Assembly: GCA_015143295.1 (NCBI GenBank)
Contig: CM026565.1
Coordinates: forward strand, 17,246,548-17,310,547
DNA from: Tetracentron sinense
Taxonomy: Eukaryota; Streptophyta; Magnoliopsida; Trochodendrales; Trochodendraceae
Direction: 5' to 3'
Length of the DNA: 64,000 nucleotides
In this document: positions 21,139 through 31,637 of the stretch, piece after piece
Layout: the number at the start of each line of letters is the position of its first letter
Numbering within the stretch: position 1 is the stretch's first letter
Notes under the pieces: model-generated
Databases searched by the model: none
The model's input: the letters and a program-made list of their open reading frames with translations, nothing else
Told to the model about the DNA's origin: nothing
Position numbers and translations under genes: made by a program

Positions 21139-21417
21139 AGTCTATCGCGCCCTAAAATACCCCCTAGGAGTTAGGAATACTTTAGTTTGTGACCGCCGTG
21201 TCAAACCATCCTGTATGAAACATAAGGCATACTTAACATCCTGTCAGAGCGCACAAGTTATACATATAACTAAAACAAAGCGGAAGCAATTCAAAATAAC
21301 ATACCCCTATCATTAGGTTCAAGTTTGAACCAACAGAACATAGTAAACATTAAGCATGAAGTGGACAAGTCCCACTCTCAATACTATCAAAATGTAAGTA
21401 TACTCTCCCTCTTTCTC

Positions 21418-21558
21418 TCAGCAAAAGTCTAATTCGGGCCGCCTATCTAGTATTCCATCATCCTGATGATCCATAGTACGCTCCGGCTCGTAGTACTCTT
21501 CTTCTATCCAAGGTTCCAAACCACAGATGTCGAAGGGAGCATGTGCACCTGCCGACAT
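21418..21558 (-). CDS. LTR mini-ORF with FDIC..PWIEEEY motif (copy C5)
   Basis: A 46-codon ORF begins ATGTCGGCAG (MSAGAHA) and carries PFDICGLEPWIEEEYYEPE, then TMDHQDD and an aspartate/arginine-rich end. The frame is also open upstream to 21600. It sits 11 nt after a perfect GCTGAG...CTCAGC stem-loop (21570-21591) and 275 bp from the LTR 3' end. Transcribed from the LTR promoter it would lie in the 5' leader, ahead of gag. Intact here, stop-bearing in the 3' LTR. Confidence 0.42.
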   Translation of the reverse strand: MSAGAHAPFDICGLEPWIEEEYYEPERTMDHQDDGILDRRPELDFC

Positions 21559-21569
21559 CAAAATGTACT

Positions 21570-21591
21570 GCTGAGTATTGAAACACTCAGC
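21570..21591 (-). promoter_or_regulatory. Conserved stem-loop before LTR mini-ORF
   Basis: GCTGAG and CTCAGC form a 6-bp stem around a 10-nt loop. Equivalent stem-loops precede the mini-ORFs at 2459-2479, 7902-7919 and 43546-43564, with loop sequences that differ and a constant gap of 11-12 nt to the ATG where an ATG exists. Confidence 0.55.
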
Positions 21592-21785
21592 GGGTACCAA
21601 CCACTAGCCAATAATGTGATAAGCAAGATCATGCATACAGTTATAGAAATCGTAGAGCGTAGAGCATAAAACAAATGTGCATATTTTTCAAAATTCGCCT
21701 TATGAGCTTTCGTGTAAAAATATCATCTTATGAGGTCTTGTGAGAATCAATAGCTTATGAGTGTGTCTTATGAGTTCTTATGAGC

Positions 21786-22025
21786 AAGGTTCAAAATCTC
21801 GTCGAAATATGCGAAATTTCGACGAGATATCTCGATCTCGGAGGGTCCCGGGGCATCTGAACCAAAAATAAATTTTTTTACAATATTTCAAAAATTTCGA
21901 GCGAGATTTACGAAATTTCGACCGAAATTTCAACTCACTATTTTGATTTTTTTTCCCCATTTTTCGTTCAGTATCTAACGATATGTGGGATATATCTCGA
22001 GATATATCGCATATATCATGCAAAA
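21786..22025. repeat. hAT subterminal palindrome region, left
   Basis: The region is dense in short palindromes: CGAAATTTCG-like words at about 21813, 21895 and 21912, GAGATATCTC at 21823, and CTCGAGATATATCG and GATATATC near 21993-22010. The right end has matching GATATATC words (28158-28186). Such subterminal motifs are usual transposase-binding sites in hAT elements; binding here is inferred. Confidence 0.6.
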
Positions 22026-22466
22026 TTGTAATTTAAGAAAAAGAAAAGGAGAGAACAAGGATCTCGTGACCACCGTGAGGCGTGAAAGAAAAAGCCTGAG
22101 AGAAGGGAATATCGCCATATGCGGCGTTTCAGAATTTCAGCCTTTCAGAGTTGATGAGACTCTCAGTCTCTCACCAGTCAATCAATCACCACCCACCACC
22201 AACAATACCCATTGAGTGTGAACTGTGAAGGCGTGAAGAACTCCATTATTTAAACAATGGTAAAACACTAAAACCCCTCAAGAAAATCCATGAGAAAGAT
22301 CTACGAGTAAGGAGGAAAGAAGGGGAAAAAAAAAGGAATTTGGCGAGGGTACATACCCGTAGCAGAGCCGCAGATGCAGAGGACCTCCTCGCCGTCGCCG
22401 TCGCCGTCGCAGAGCTCCATCGCCGTCGCCGTCGCCGTCTCCGTCGTCGAGTTCCGTCGCCGTCAC
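22026..22466 (+). other. Probable non-coding first exon of hAT with (GCCGTC)n
   Basis: This GC-richer stretch contains GCCGTC hexamer repeats (22389-22460) and ends ACC|GTAAGT, a strong donor. No start codon with a plausible protein is seen. The minus-strand Asp-Gly frame over it is a repeat translation. Confidence 0.45.
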
Positions 22467-23769
22467 CGTAAGTCTCTTCCCCTTCCCCTTTTCTCTTCTC
22501 TTAGTTCTTAGTTCTGTTGATCTGTAATGCTACGAATGATTCTGAATTTAGGGATTTAAACTTAAAATGGGTTTTTACGAAACAGTGCCTTATTTATTCA
22601 ATAATAACTATAATATACTTATTTATAAATAATTTTATTTTTTTTATAATTTTATTTTTAAGAAAGAGACTCCTCCCTTACATAGTTACATTAATATACT
22701 TATTTAAAAAAAAATAAAATATTAGAGAGACTCCTCCTTTACATTAAAATTTACACACTAATAATATTTAAAGAAATTGTATAAAATAATATTTCATAAA
22801 TTAAAATTTATTACACTTTAATTGGATGTAAATATATTTTACTTTACTTTATTAAATAAAAACTTTTTATTTAAATTGTAATGTTTTTAACAATATGATG
22901 AAGAGTTTTATATTAGACTTAGAAGTTAGAACTTAGAAGGATTCTATTACATAAGTTTCATTAAAATAAAAATTTATAATTTTATTTTTTAAATTTAATA
23001 TATATTACTTTAGTAGGCTCAACTCAACATTAATTGATCTCTACCTTTTAATGGGTCCTACACTCCTACTTATTTGAAAGCGTTAAAAGTTTAATTCATA
23101 AAATTTTAAATCAAATAATAACACTGCTATTCACCATTACGTTTTGGCCTAGTACTTGAGATAAATGACTCTCCAAAAGAATTTTAGAATTTCTACATTA
23201 GTTAAACAATTCTTAATTAGAGCATGAGTAAATATAAGGTGATATTATTTTAGTCTCATCTAAATATCTAATCAAAGTTACAAAATTATAAAGTATAATA
23301 ATAAAATAATAATATATATTATTTTATTATAAATATTTATTATTCTTTTAATAATAAAATAATAATATTCATTTTATATATGGAAAAAATATTAACACGT
23401 GTACCTTTACTAGTATTATTAAATATATATCTTAGTATTTTTAAGCATACATTTAATCAAATATTTAGTTTAGTTTATCTCTTTTAAGGATATATTTTAT
23501 TTAATATATATGTCATTGTGTTTTTATTTAGCAAGATATATTTTATTAAATATATATCATAGTGTTATTTTTTTTAGATAGATATATTTAATTAAATATA
23601 CGTGTAGGATATCCTATTTTCTAATTAAATGAATAGACAACAAAAATTAAATAAATCAAAAGATGATATATGTTAATAGGTATACCGTACACATTGTCAG
23701 AATTATTATTGTGCATAGAAATATATATGTACCATTTATATTGAACAATTAATATTTCAACCTGTGCAG
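22467..23769 (+). other. Predicted hAT 5' intron, AT-rich
   Basis: About 1.3 kb of very AT-rich, non-coding sequence runs from GTAAGTCTC to TTTCAACCTGTGCAG, just before the transposase start codon. No other feature is visible in it. Confidence 0.5.
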
Positions 23770-23781
23770 CCTATTTTCATT

Positions 23782-26700
23782 ATGGCACCAGACATAGGTT
23801 GGTCGCATAGAAAACCAGTGGATGGAAATAAAAACTGGTCGGTGTGTAATTACTATGGTAAAGTGATAAAAAGTGGGGGCGTGACTCGGCTAAAGCAACA
23901 TCTTGCCGGGAGTCATCGAGATGTGTTACCCTGTACGAGTTGTCCACCAGAAGTTAAAAAGGCAATGAAGGAAAACATTGTTACTTGGGCTAAGAATAGG
24001 GAGGAGGCCGCCAACCGTGCGAAAGAGATTCGTGCAGAATTGAGGCATCGTATAAGTCCACCATGAGCTGTGGATGAGGAAGATGATGAGGATTTAGATT
24101 GTGCTTTCCCAATTGACTGTACAGGAGTTGATGAGAGGATTGCATATCGACAGGCCTATCGGGAATCTATGTGGAGTCAGTGGGAAAAGCAGTAGGAGCG
24201 TGAATTACAGTCATCTGGTTTTAGAGGTAGTACAGGTGCAGGACCATCACGGTCGAGGGGTAACACAGAGACAAATGTTGGGAGTTAGAGGATGTTTGGA
24301 CGTAGTCAGAGCGTGAGGGTCCCAGAGCCACCACATGATTCAAGTCTTTACAGGAATCGAGACGCAAAACAGAGAAGGTTGAAAGAATTATGGAGTGGGG
24401 GAAATTTAGCGGAGATGCTTGGGACAGCTGTATCGAAGTTCTTTATTCATAGTCATGTACCTGCTAACGTCGCCTCGACCCCACAGTTTAAGAACATGAT
24501 CGACGAGGCCGCACGGGTTGGTCTAGGGGTACCGTCTCCCTCTCCATTTGAGATCACATGAAAATATTTAGATGCAGAGGAGAAGGAGGTAAGAGATTAT
24601 ATTGACACCCTTAGGCCGTCATGGGAAACTTTTGGGGTTACAATTATATGTGACGGGTGGACAGGGCCTACTAGACTTTCCATTATTAACTTCTTGGTGT
24701 ATTGTGCAGGAATGACAATATTTTGGAAGTCTGTGGACGCATCTGATCAGATAAAGGATGCAAAGTTTATCTATGGGTTAATGAAGAGTGTTGTAGAAGA
24801 GGTGGGAAAGAAGAATGTAGTGCAGGTGGTGACTAATAACGGGAGCGCCTTTGTGAAGGCTGGGAAGATGCTTATGAAGAAGTATCACCTGTACTGGACC
24901 CCGTGCACCGCCCATTGCATAGACTTGATGCTACAGGCCATAGGAGAGAGGCCTACTGTGAAATCTGTTATTGAAGAGGCAAGGATAGTCACTAACTTCA
25001 TATACAACCATGGCTGGATTCTTGCAAAGATGAGAGCCACGTGTGGTGGTGACATAGTACGGCCAGGGGCGACGCGCTTCACGACTAATTTCATTGCCTT
25101 GGAGAGTTTGTTGAACCATAAAGTTGGACTCAAGGCAATGTTCACTGATGCATCTTGGGAAGAGTATGCCGGTCTTCGTACTTTTTTAGTGAAGAGAGTT
25201 GAAGACATCATCCTCAGCAATGCATTTTGGGATAAAGCGCGTGACAAGGCTGCCATACTAGAGCCTATCTATCGTGTCCTCAGGGTGGTAGACATGGACA
25301 AGTGGCCGACTATGGGTTCTATGTACGAATTGATGCAGGTTATGAAGGAGTCAATAAAGAATGTGTCTCCCCGTGGATACAAGTGGGTCCACAAGATTAT
25401 TAATGATCGATGGGATAAGACACTGGAGCATCCACTTCATGCTACAGGTAAGTTGGTACTATTATTTTTATTAGATGTTTACATTAAATTGTTATTGTGC
25501 TGTTGATAGTTTTTTTTTTTTTTTTTTGTATAATCACATGTCAGTATACTATTTGAACCCCAAGTACCATTACAAGAATCAACTGGGGAATCGGGACAAC
25601 CTAGTAAAAGCCGTACATGATGTGTTTGAGAGGTTGGACCCAAAGTGTAAGGGGAAAGGAGATTTTGAGAATGAGGTAAACATAAAATGTACTTGACTAT
25701 AATATATTTATGTGCATGAATGCATTCTAGTACTTTGTGGCTTGAGCATAATTAGAAAGCGTGTTTTCAAAATTTGTAATTAGTTTGCTTCAGAGATGCG
25801 TGGGGGAGCTTTGGTAGAATTGCTGCTAAGGAGTCAAGGAGTAAGATGATGCCAGGTGAGCAACTTGTACATAAGAAAGTACATATTTAACTGCACATCA
25901 AATGTATTTATGAAACTAATGATAATCATGTTTAATTGATAGCTGATTGGTGGTCTATGTACGGGATGGACTGTCCGCACCTAAGAAAGTTGGTGACTCG
26001 CGTGCTAGCACAGAATGCTTCATCTTCGGCATGCGAGCGTAATTGGAGTACATTTGCTCTCATCCACACAAAGCAACGGAACCGACTCGGATACAAAAAG
26101 CTACAAAAGTTGGTATTCTGTCACTACAATATGAAGCTACGACTCAGAGGATTGCAAAGCACGACTGGAAAAATATCGGAGCAGGATCCCTTAGACTTGA
26201 TGGAAGTCGGTCATAATGATGATGAGAATAACCCACTTTCTGAGTGGGTTAGGGTCTCTGCTCTTGATGAGGATGATGGACGTCCGAACACAGTTATAGC
26301 TAGGGAAGCCACTGAGATGGGCATTGATGTGGACAGAGTCGTAGCTATTGAAGTGGGGTCGAGCACTAGCGAAGAATCATTTGCTGAGTTAATGAGAGAT
26401 CCTATGACTTCAGGTGTTGCAACCATTACGACGGGTGGATTATCTGATTCTCATTCTGATGATATTAGTGAGGGTGGTGATGACCACGCTACTGATGATG
26501 AGAGTAGTGGAGGGCTAGGAGGCGACGACGACAATCCTGGGGATGGAGGCAACGCTGAACCAGAGTTGAGCCAGAGGCCTCTTAGCCCATTCACCGGTGA
26601 GGCTTCATTTGACCATTCTACACAGGATCAGGATCATGGTGCTCCATCATCACATCCAGAAGCGAGCCAACCAATACATTATACCTCCCATCGGTAGGGC

Positions 26701-27333
26701 AGTGGCAGTGGCAGTGGTAGTGGCAGGGGCAGGGGCAGGGGTGGGGGTAGGGGAAGGGGCAAGGATAAGGCCAAGGAGCGAGACGAGGATGTCGACCTAA
26801 GGCAAACCATTTATGAGAGGTATGGATTGACAGATGATTGGTTTAAGGCTAGGGAACATCCAGGCTCTAGTTTTAGAGGCTCTCATCGTACTCGGTCTTC
26901 CAGTCAGGACCAAGATGAACAGTCTCAAACATCGAGCTCTCGACAATCTGACTATGCACAACCACAGCTAGAGGGTCAGTATCCATATGAATATGTTTCT
27001 GGGTATGAGCCGTATGATTATGGGTATGGTTCGTATGGAGGTGTCCAACCTCATGTGCAAGTGCAAGTGCAAGTGCAAGTGCAAGTGCAAGTGCTAGTAC
27101 CAGTGCCAGTGCTGGTGACAGTTATCAATTATTATCCAGAGTATCCACCGATGGGAGTATTGATACGTGTTGGGGTAGATGACTATCAGCGTTATGTATA
27201 TGAGTATACATCATTGTTCTCTCAGCAGATGAATTGGGCAGAATATTGTACTTATGTGGAGAATCAGTACTATCAGCAGTCTGGTCAGGACACAGATGAC
27301 TTTGACCCTATGCGTAACTCCATGTGGATGTGA
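23782..27333 (+). pseudogene. hAT transposase (BED finger, DUF659, hAT dimerisation), broken
   Basis: From ATG 23782 the frame gives a BED-type zinc finger in which the second Cys is Tyr (VCNYYGKVIKSGGVTRLKQH, His pair kept). The catalytic domain follows, with CDGWTGPTRLSIINF (about 24652), VVTNNGSAFVKAG and CTAHCIDLML. After introns at 25448-25544, 25676-25793 and 25856-25942 comes the C-terminal dimerisation block (ADWWSMYG, SSSACERNWSTFALIH, KQRNRL). In-frame stops lie at 24064, 24193, about 24285, 24559 and 26695. The second intron does not restore frame cleanly, so a small indel is likely there. Confidence 0.87.
26698..27333 (+). pseudogene. Low-complexity C-terminal extension of hAT transposase
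   Basis: After the TAG at 26695 the same frame stays open for 211 codons: Gly-Ser and Gly-Arg dipeptide runs, a charged linker, then LRQTIYERYGLTDDW and SSSQDQDEQSQTSSS. A Tyr-rich segment, a QV repeat coded by GTGCAA hexamers (27057-27092) and a Tyr/Gln-rich end finishing RNSMWM follow. The continuous frame suggests that the stop is secondary and the tail was part of the protein. The role of the tail is unknown. Confidence 0.6.
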
Positions 27334-28236
27334 GCGTGTGATTGTACTTGTTGAGGTTGGAAGGACTTATTTTAATAGATATATATCATAATGTTATTTT
27401 TTTAAAAGTCCTGCTTGTTTACATCAAAATTAAATTTAAGAAAACCTAAAAAATTATAGCTCAATAGACAACACTCAATAGACTTAGAGGTCCTGCTTGT
27501 TCACATCAAAAATAAAATAAAAATACTTGAATTGGGGTCTATCACATTTAAATAAAATTACATTAACTTCTTTTTACATAATGTTTGGCAGGGTGGGTCG
27601 CTTGAGTGTCAAAACATCAACTTTACATTTAAATAAAATTACAGTCTTCTTCTTTTTCTCTGGAGTCTTGAAGCAGAGTCTCTGATAATTCAACCATCTC
27701 ATCCTCTTCTCATATTGATTTAGTCCTGTAAAAATAATAAGGTCATCAATTGACAATATATAGAAATATCAAGAAGAAATTATAGCTTAAACAAGCAGAA
27801 AACATGTCATTTAACTTGAAGTTGGAGATATCATTATTAATGTATTAATTATTATGTATAAAATTGATTGTACTTGAGTTAAATGTTATGCTTGATTGAG
27901 AAATGAATGCAACTTTTTATGTAAGTTACACCAATATTAGTGAACCATACATTGTCGTCAGCATCAGCGTCAGCGCACGTCTTTGGCTACCTTCTCATTG
28001 CATCTCTTACATATATTGTTGTTTTTTTAATTTTTTTAATTCTCAGATGTGTATTTACATCTATTTTAACATTTCCTTAAGTTTCATTGAAAAATTCTAT
28101 GTTTTTCACTATTTTTTTCAATTTTTTCCTCCCGTGCGATATTGTTCCCTTGAAATCGATATATCTTGCGATATATCCTCGATATATCTTTTTTCCAAGG
28201 CTCGAAATGACATGCGAAATCAAAATTTTGAACCTT
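27334..28236. other. hAT 3' non-coding region and right terminus
   Basis: No gene is supported. There are two copies of TCCTGCTTGTT(T/C)ACATCAAAA (27407, 27491) and two of ACATTTAAATAAAATTACA (27544, 27626). The GATATATC-rich subterminal block runs up to the TIR at 28236. Confidence 0.5.
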
Positions 28237-28920
28237 TCTTATGAGCATAGAGTACTTATGAGTTCTTATGAGAGATCCATAGAGCATGTGAGATCCTTAG
28301 AGAATAGAGCATGTGAGATCCTTAGATACTTATGAGCGATCTTAGACATTGAGATCGTTATGAGCATGAATAACCAATCTTAGAAACCAACCTAAAGTTT
28401 GGCATAGTCACTTATGAGTCCGTGTGAGTTTTCCTTAAAACATTTCTTATGCATTTTGAATCATCCAATTTATGAGAAATCCGATTCATGCGAGACTTGT
28501 GCATATGTGAGACTTGTGAGCATCATTATATATACTTAAAGAGCTATAAATCATAGAAACATCATCATGGAACTTCATTCATACTAGTAGCTTATAAATA
28601 CACCAACTTTATTCATAGAATTCACAAAGAACATACTTTGAAATCAGGTTTTAATTTAGGAAATACTAGAAGAGAACTAGTAGAAAATTTCTACTTGTGG
28701 AAACCATAACAAGGTCACCTAGTAGCGAGTACCTACCTTTCAAACAAACCGGATCCCTATGGTTTACTAGCTTGGAATACTCCGAAGAGGCAAGAAGGAA
28801 GCTCCTCCTTTGTTGTTGAAACTCAAACAAGAACACCCAAGTTCTTGTCTCTCTTTTCTCTCAACTTTCTCTCAAAAACTTCTTCTCTAGGGTTCTTGTA
28901 ACCGTAGCCATGAAATGGCC

Positions 28921-28928
28921 TTTATATA
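28921..28928 (-). promoter_or_regulatory. TATA box of chromovirus 5' LTR
   Basis: On the minus strand TATATAAA precedes GGCC in CTTGCCTATATAAAGG, about 810 bp from the LTR start. The palindrome cluster at 29008-29160 lies 80-240 bp upstream of it. Confidence 0.65.
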
Positions 28929-30816
28929 GGCAAGAGGGGTGAGGCCAAAGACCCTTCCACCCTTAAAATATCTCTAAGGGTCGGTTACAAGGCAAAACAA
29001 GCACCACGGATCTATCTGTCATGAGCACGGATAGATTAATCAAAAAACCCCTCATTGTGTAAAAATCCCATACAAAATTTTTCTTGACCGATCTATCGGT
29101 TATGGGGACGGATAGATCCATCAGTGCATTGATCTATCGGTCACAAACTGGATCTATTGGTCCTTGTTGATTTTTTTCCATTTTCCTGCTATGGTACATC
29201 GACCATAAATTTTGACTCGCTCATCGAATTTTGACGATTCAACTTGCGTTGGACTATTCTTTCAAAGGGGAACAACTTTTGTGTTTTCACAACTCCTAAT
29301 TGTTCTTTATTCATGGTCCAAAGTTTCCATAAAGCTGTCTGGTTAGGAATTTCAGCAAAAAAAAAGCCTAAAAACTCACATTTGACCTAACTTTGAATCT
29401 AAATATGGAAAAGTGATGAACATGAACCTCGAGGAGGATTTCAATATATTTCTAATGGCTCAAGAATCACTCAATTCCGATTAGCGGTGAGAAAACTAGA
29501 GTTCTTTCCAGTTGAGGGTATTTCCAGACATCCCTCTTTGCGACAATTAGAGTATTGCATACTCTTGTTTCATTTATCCCAAACACCCTAAAACGCTTTC
29601 CATACATATTTTTATTCATTCAAAACCTCCTTTAATTTTAAAACATGAAGTCATAATTTCATTAAGGCTTTAGGCCAGGAAAAACACTATTCATAGCACT
29701 ATTCACAGCCTAGTGAACTTGTTTCTGGGGTTCTACAATTACACTATCAGATTGTATTAGGGTTATCCATTCGACAAATTATCCTTAGACCTGAGAGGTT
29801 AACATTTTCTTAAACATTTGTCTATATGGCTTTGATGTGCCAATCGGCAATGTCCAATATACAGGACTAACTCCGGGTACGTTGGGTCATGTCCACAATA
29901 TTTAGAGAAGTGTGTAAATACTCAATAAGGAATCCACTACTCCTTAATTGGAAATAACGATATCATGATGATACTTGTTGAACTGAACTCAAAATCTAGT
30001 ACTGGTGCTTTTCGGTAAAATGGTCTTTATCGAAGTTGATATTTTTATTATAGAAAGTATATGTATATGCCAATTCTTTTCTATGGTTTCTACGAAAGTG
30101 TTTTGGAAATTCAGTTCAATGAAAAAGTATTCATGAGAAAGAGTTCTATTAATAAGCTAGGGACTAGACAATAGACTTGTTCTAATCCCAGAAGCTTATA
30201 TGTGATATCGGATTGTGGAATGATTTATTTGTAAATATATTGTGAAATAATACTTACAAGCAATTCTCTAATTTCTGGAGGTTGATCACAATGTGTTAAT
30301 GAACATTATTTTGATCAGTGAAAGTCCAGGGATATAGATAAAATTCTATGATCCTAATGGTAATATAGGAAGGTGTTTCCTAGCAACAAGGCTTCAACTA
30401 AAAGGTGAAGTACTTGGTCCCACAACCGAAAATAGGAGATCCTTTTAGATCTCACACACTAGGACCTTCTCAAGGCTTTTAATTTAATTTATAATTAAAT
30501 TAATTAATTTCTCCATATAATTCAGTATATGGTATAGTGAAACTCTTATAGGTGAAATCACATAAGATGTGATTAACCAAATGGGTAGGACCCATATAAG
30601 ATTTTGATAAAGATCAAATGGTGACAATATTAGAGTTTGGAACTCTATAGGGGCATGAGATAGTGGGGCCCACCTAGGGTGTGATGCCCACTTTAAGGTT
30701 GACCTTATCCTATTAGTTAGTTGATCTTATCCAAATAGCTAATCAGTAATGTTTATCTCCTAATAGTTAGAGATAAGATTACTTGGTTGCTAATTAATGT
30801 TTTCTTATAAGATAAG

Positions 30817-30861
30817 GATAAGATTAGTTTTTTTTTTTTTGGTAAAAGATAAGATTAGTTT
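30817..30861 (-). mobile_element. Extremely short poly(A)-retroposon tail with 14-bp TSD
   Basis: The 14-mer GATAAGATTAGTTT occurs at 30817-30830 and 30848-30861, flanking 17 bases that read on the minus strand TTTTACC then a run of A. This looks like the last bases of a LINE or SINE with its target duplication, inserted into the copia LTR. Chance duplication cannot be excluded. Confidence 0.5.
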
Positions 30862-31000
30862 GTTACTAATTAATTATCCTAATAGATAAATCCTAATTGG
30901 ATTAGGACTTATCTTTAAGGAATCAGTTAAGAGAATTCTAATTGGATTAAAATTAGAAAGAAGTTATTTACTTGGGCTATAAGATAGCTAAAGAGGAGTC

Positions 31001-31008
31001 TATAAAAG
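31001..31008 (+). promoter_or_regulatory. TATA box of copia LTR
   Basis: TATAAAAG in the context GAGTCTATAAAAGGACTCC, about 615 bp before the LTR end, with a pyrimidine-rich start region downstream (31033-31060). Confidence 0.6.
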
Positions 31009-31625
31009 GACTCCCCCATAGTGGAACATCCACAAGGGTCTTCCTCTCTCTCTCCCACGTTTTTTTACTGTCCTTCCTTTATGGGTTGTACGATCACTTC
31101 TCTCATAATACTTCTTTGGTTGATTTTTTATCTTGAAGAAGATCAAGAACAAATCCTTGATGATTAAGAATTGTTCAAACTACATTTTCCCTTCTTCTTC
31201 CTTCTCTTGATTTTTGTTTTGATCTTGAATAATATCAGAACCAATCTTGAATAATATTAGAACTAATCTTTATGAAATGATTTTGCATTCAAGAAAGGAT
31301 CTTGCATTCAAGAAAATAATAAAAGATCATAGAGTTTGAATGAAAGAGATTGATCAAGAAAGGTTCTTGGATCAAAGAAAATAAGAAAAGATTAAAAAGC
31401 ATTGATAGGAAGGGTCATTAGCTTGCTTTGGAGTAAAGCTTTGGAGATTCGAAAAAAGTTCGTGTGAATCGACATGAGACTTTACGCTTGAGAAGTTTGT
31501 AAGTATGTTTCCTCACACCATGATTTAATATGATCATAAGATGATCATTGTGAAGATTTTCATTAGATCAAAATCAAGTTGAATTAAAAATAGTGCTTCG
31601 AAAATTTTATATTCACGTCTTTTAG

Positions 31626-31637
31626 TGGTATCAGAGC
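31626..31637 (+). promoter_or_regulatory. Copia primer-binding site, initiator tRNA-Met
   Basis: TGGTATCAGAGC lies ten bases after the inferred LTR end (31615). It fixes the orientation (plus) and shows that the split LTR is the 5' one. Confidence 0.88.

Larger units (their letters stand above)
21786..28236 (+). mobile_element. hAT transposon (DUF659-type), 6.45 kb
   Basis: The ends are inverted: AAGGTTCAAAAT at 21786 and ATTTTGAACCTT at 28236. The flanks share TCTTATGAGC (21776-21785 and 28237-28246). hAT elements make 8-bp duplications, so the true TSD is probably CTTATGAG or TTATGAGC within these ten bases, shifting the ends by one or two. Inside are a leader exon, a ~1.3 kb AT-rich intron and a transposase gene with stops. 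It inserted into a CTTATGAG word of the chromovirus LTR. Confidence 0.88.
13896..29737 (-). mobile_element. Tekay/Del-type chromovirus, complete with LTRs and TSD
   Basis: Element boundaries are TGTCGCG...TTCTACA on the plus strand (LTR TGTAGAACCCC...GCGACA on the minus). The 5-bp TSD is ATTAC (13891-13895 and 29738-29742). Order on the minus strand: 5' LTR (29737-21143, interrupted by a hAT), PBS, gag, a possible intron, PR, RT, RNase H, IN, chromodomain, PPT, 3' LTR (16051-13896). The chromodomain after the GPY/F module identifies a Tekay-like chromovirus. All genes carry stops or frameshifts, and the LTRs differ by several percent, so it is old. Confidence 0.92.
21143..29737 (-). repeat. 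5' LTR of chromovirus, split by a hAT transposon
   Basis: The LTR matches the 3' LTR along its length: the terminus TATCGCGCCCTAAAATACCC corresponds to TGTCGCGCCCC at 13896, and the mini-ORF, CTTATGAG block, TATATAAAGG promoter and palindromes are all shared. It is interrupted at 21786-28236. Several small indels and substitutions separate it from the 3' LTR. Confidence 0.9.
13507..31615 (+). mobile_element. Ty1/copia 5' LTR split by a Tekay chromovirus
   Basis: The LTR starts TGTTGGATAATATG (13507) and resumes after the chromovirus at 29743. It ends at about 31615 (ATTCA), just before an initiator tRNA-Met PBS. With the insertion removed it is about 2.26 kb, close to the 2.2 kb copia LTR at 57805-60011, and shares with it the TGTTRGA start and a CTTTCCAGTTCCTT-like block. 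A TATA box lies at 31001. A downstream LTR partner is not in the window. Confidence 0.8.

Noticed and set aside
22278..22466. Asp-Gly repeat frame on the minus strand of the hAT leader
   Set aside because: Produced by (GCCGTC)n; the plus-strand donor GTAAGT and transposase direction indicate a leader exon.
24885..25256. 123-codon minus-strand frame opposite the hAT transposase
   Set aside because: Antisense shadow of the DUF659 coding region, which has clear family motifs on the plus strand.
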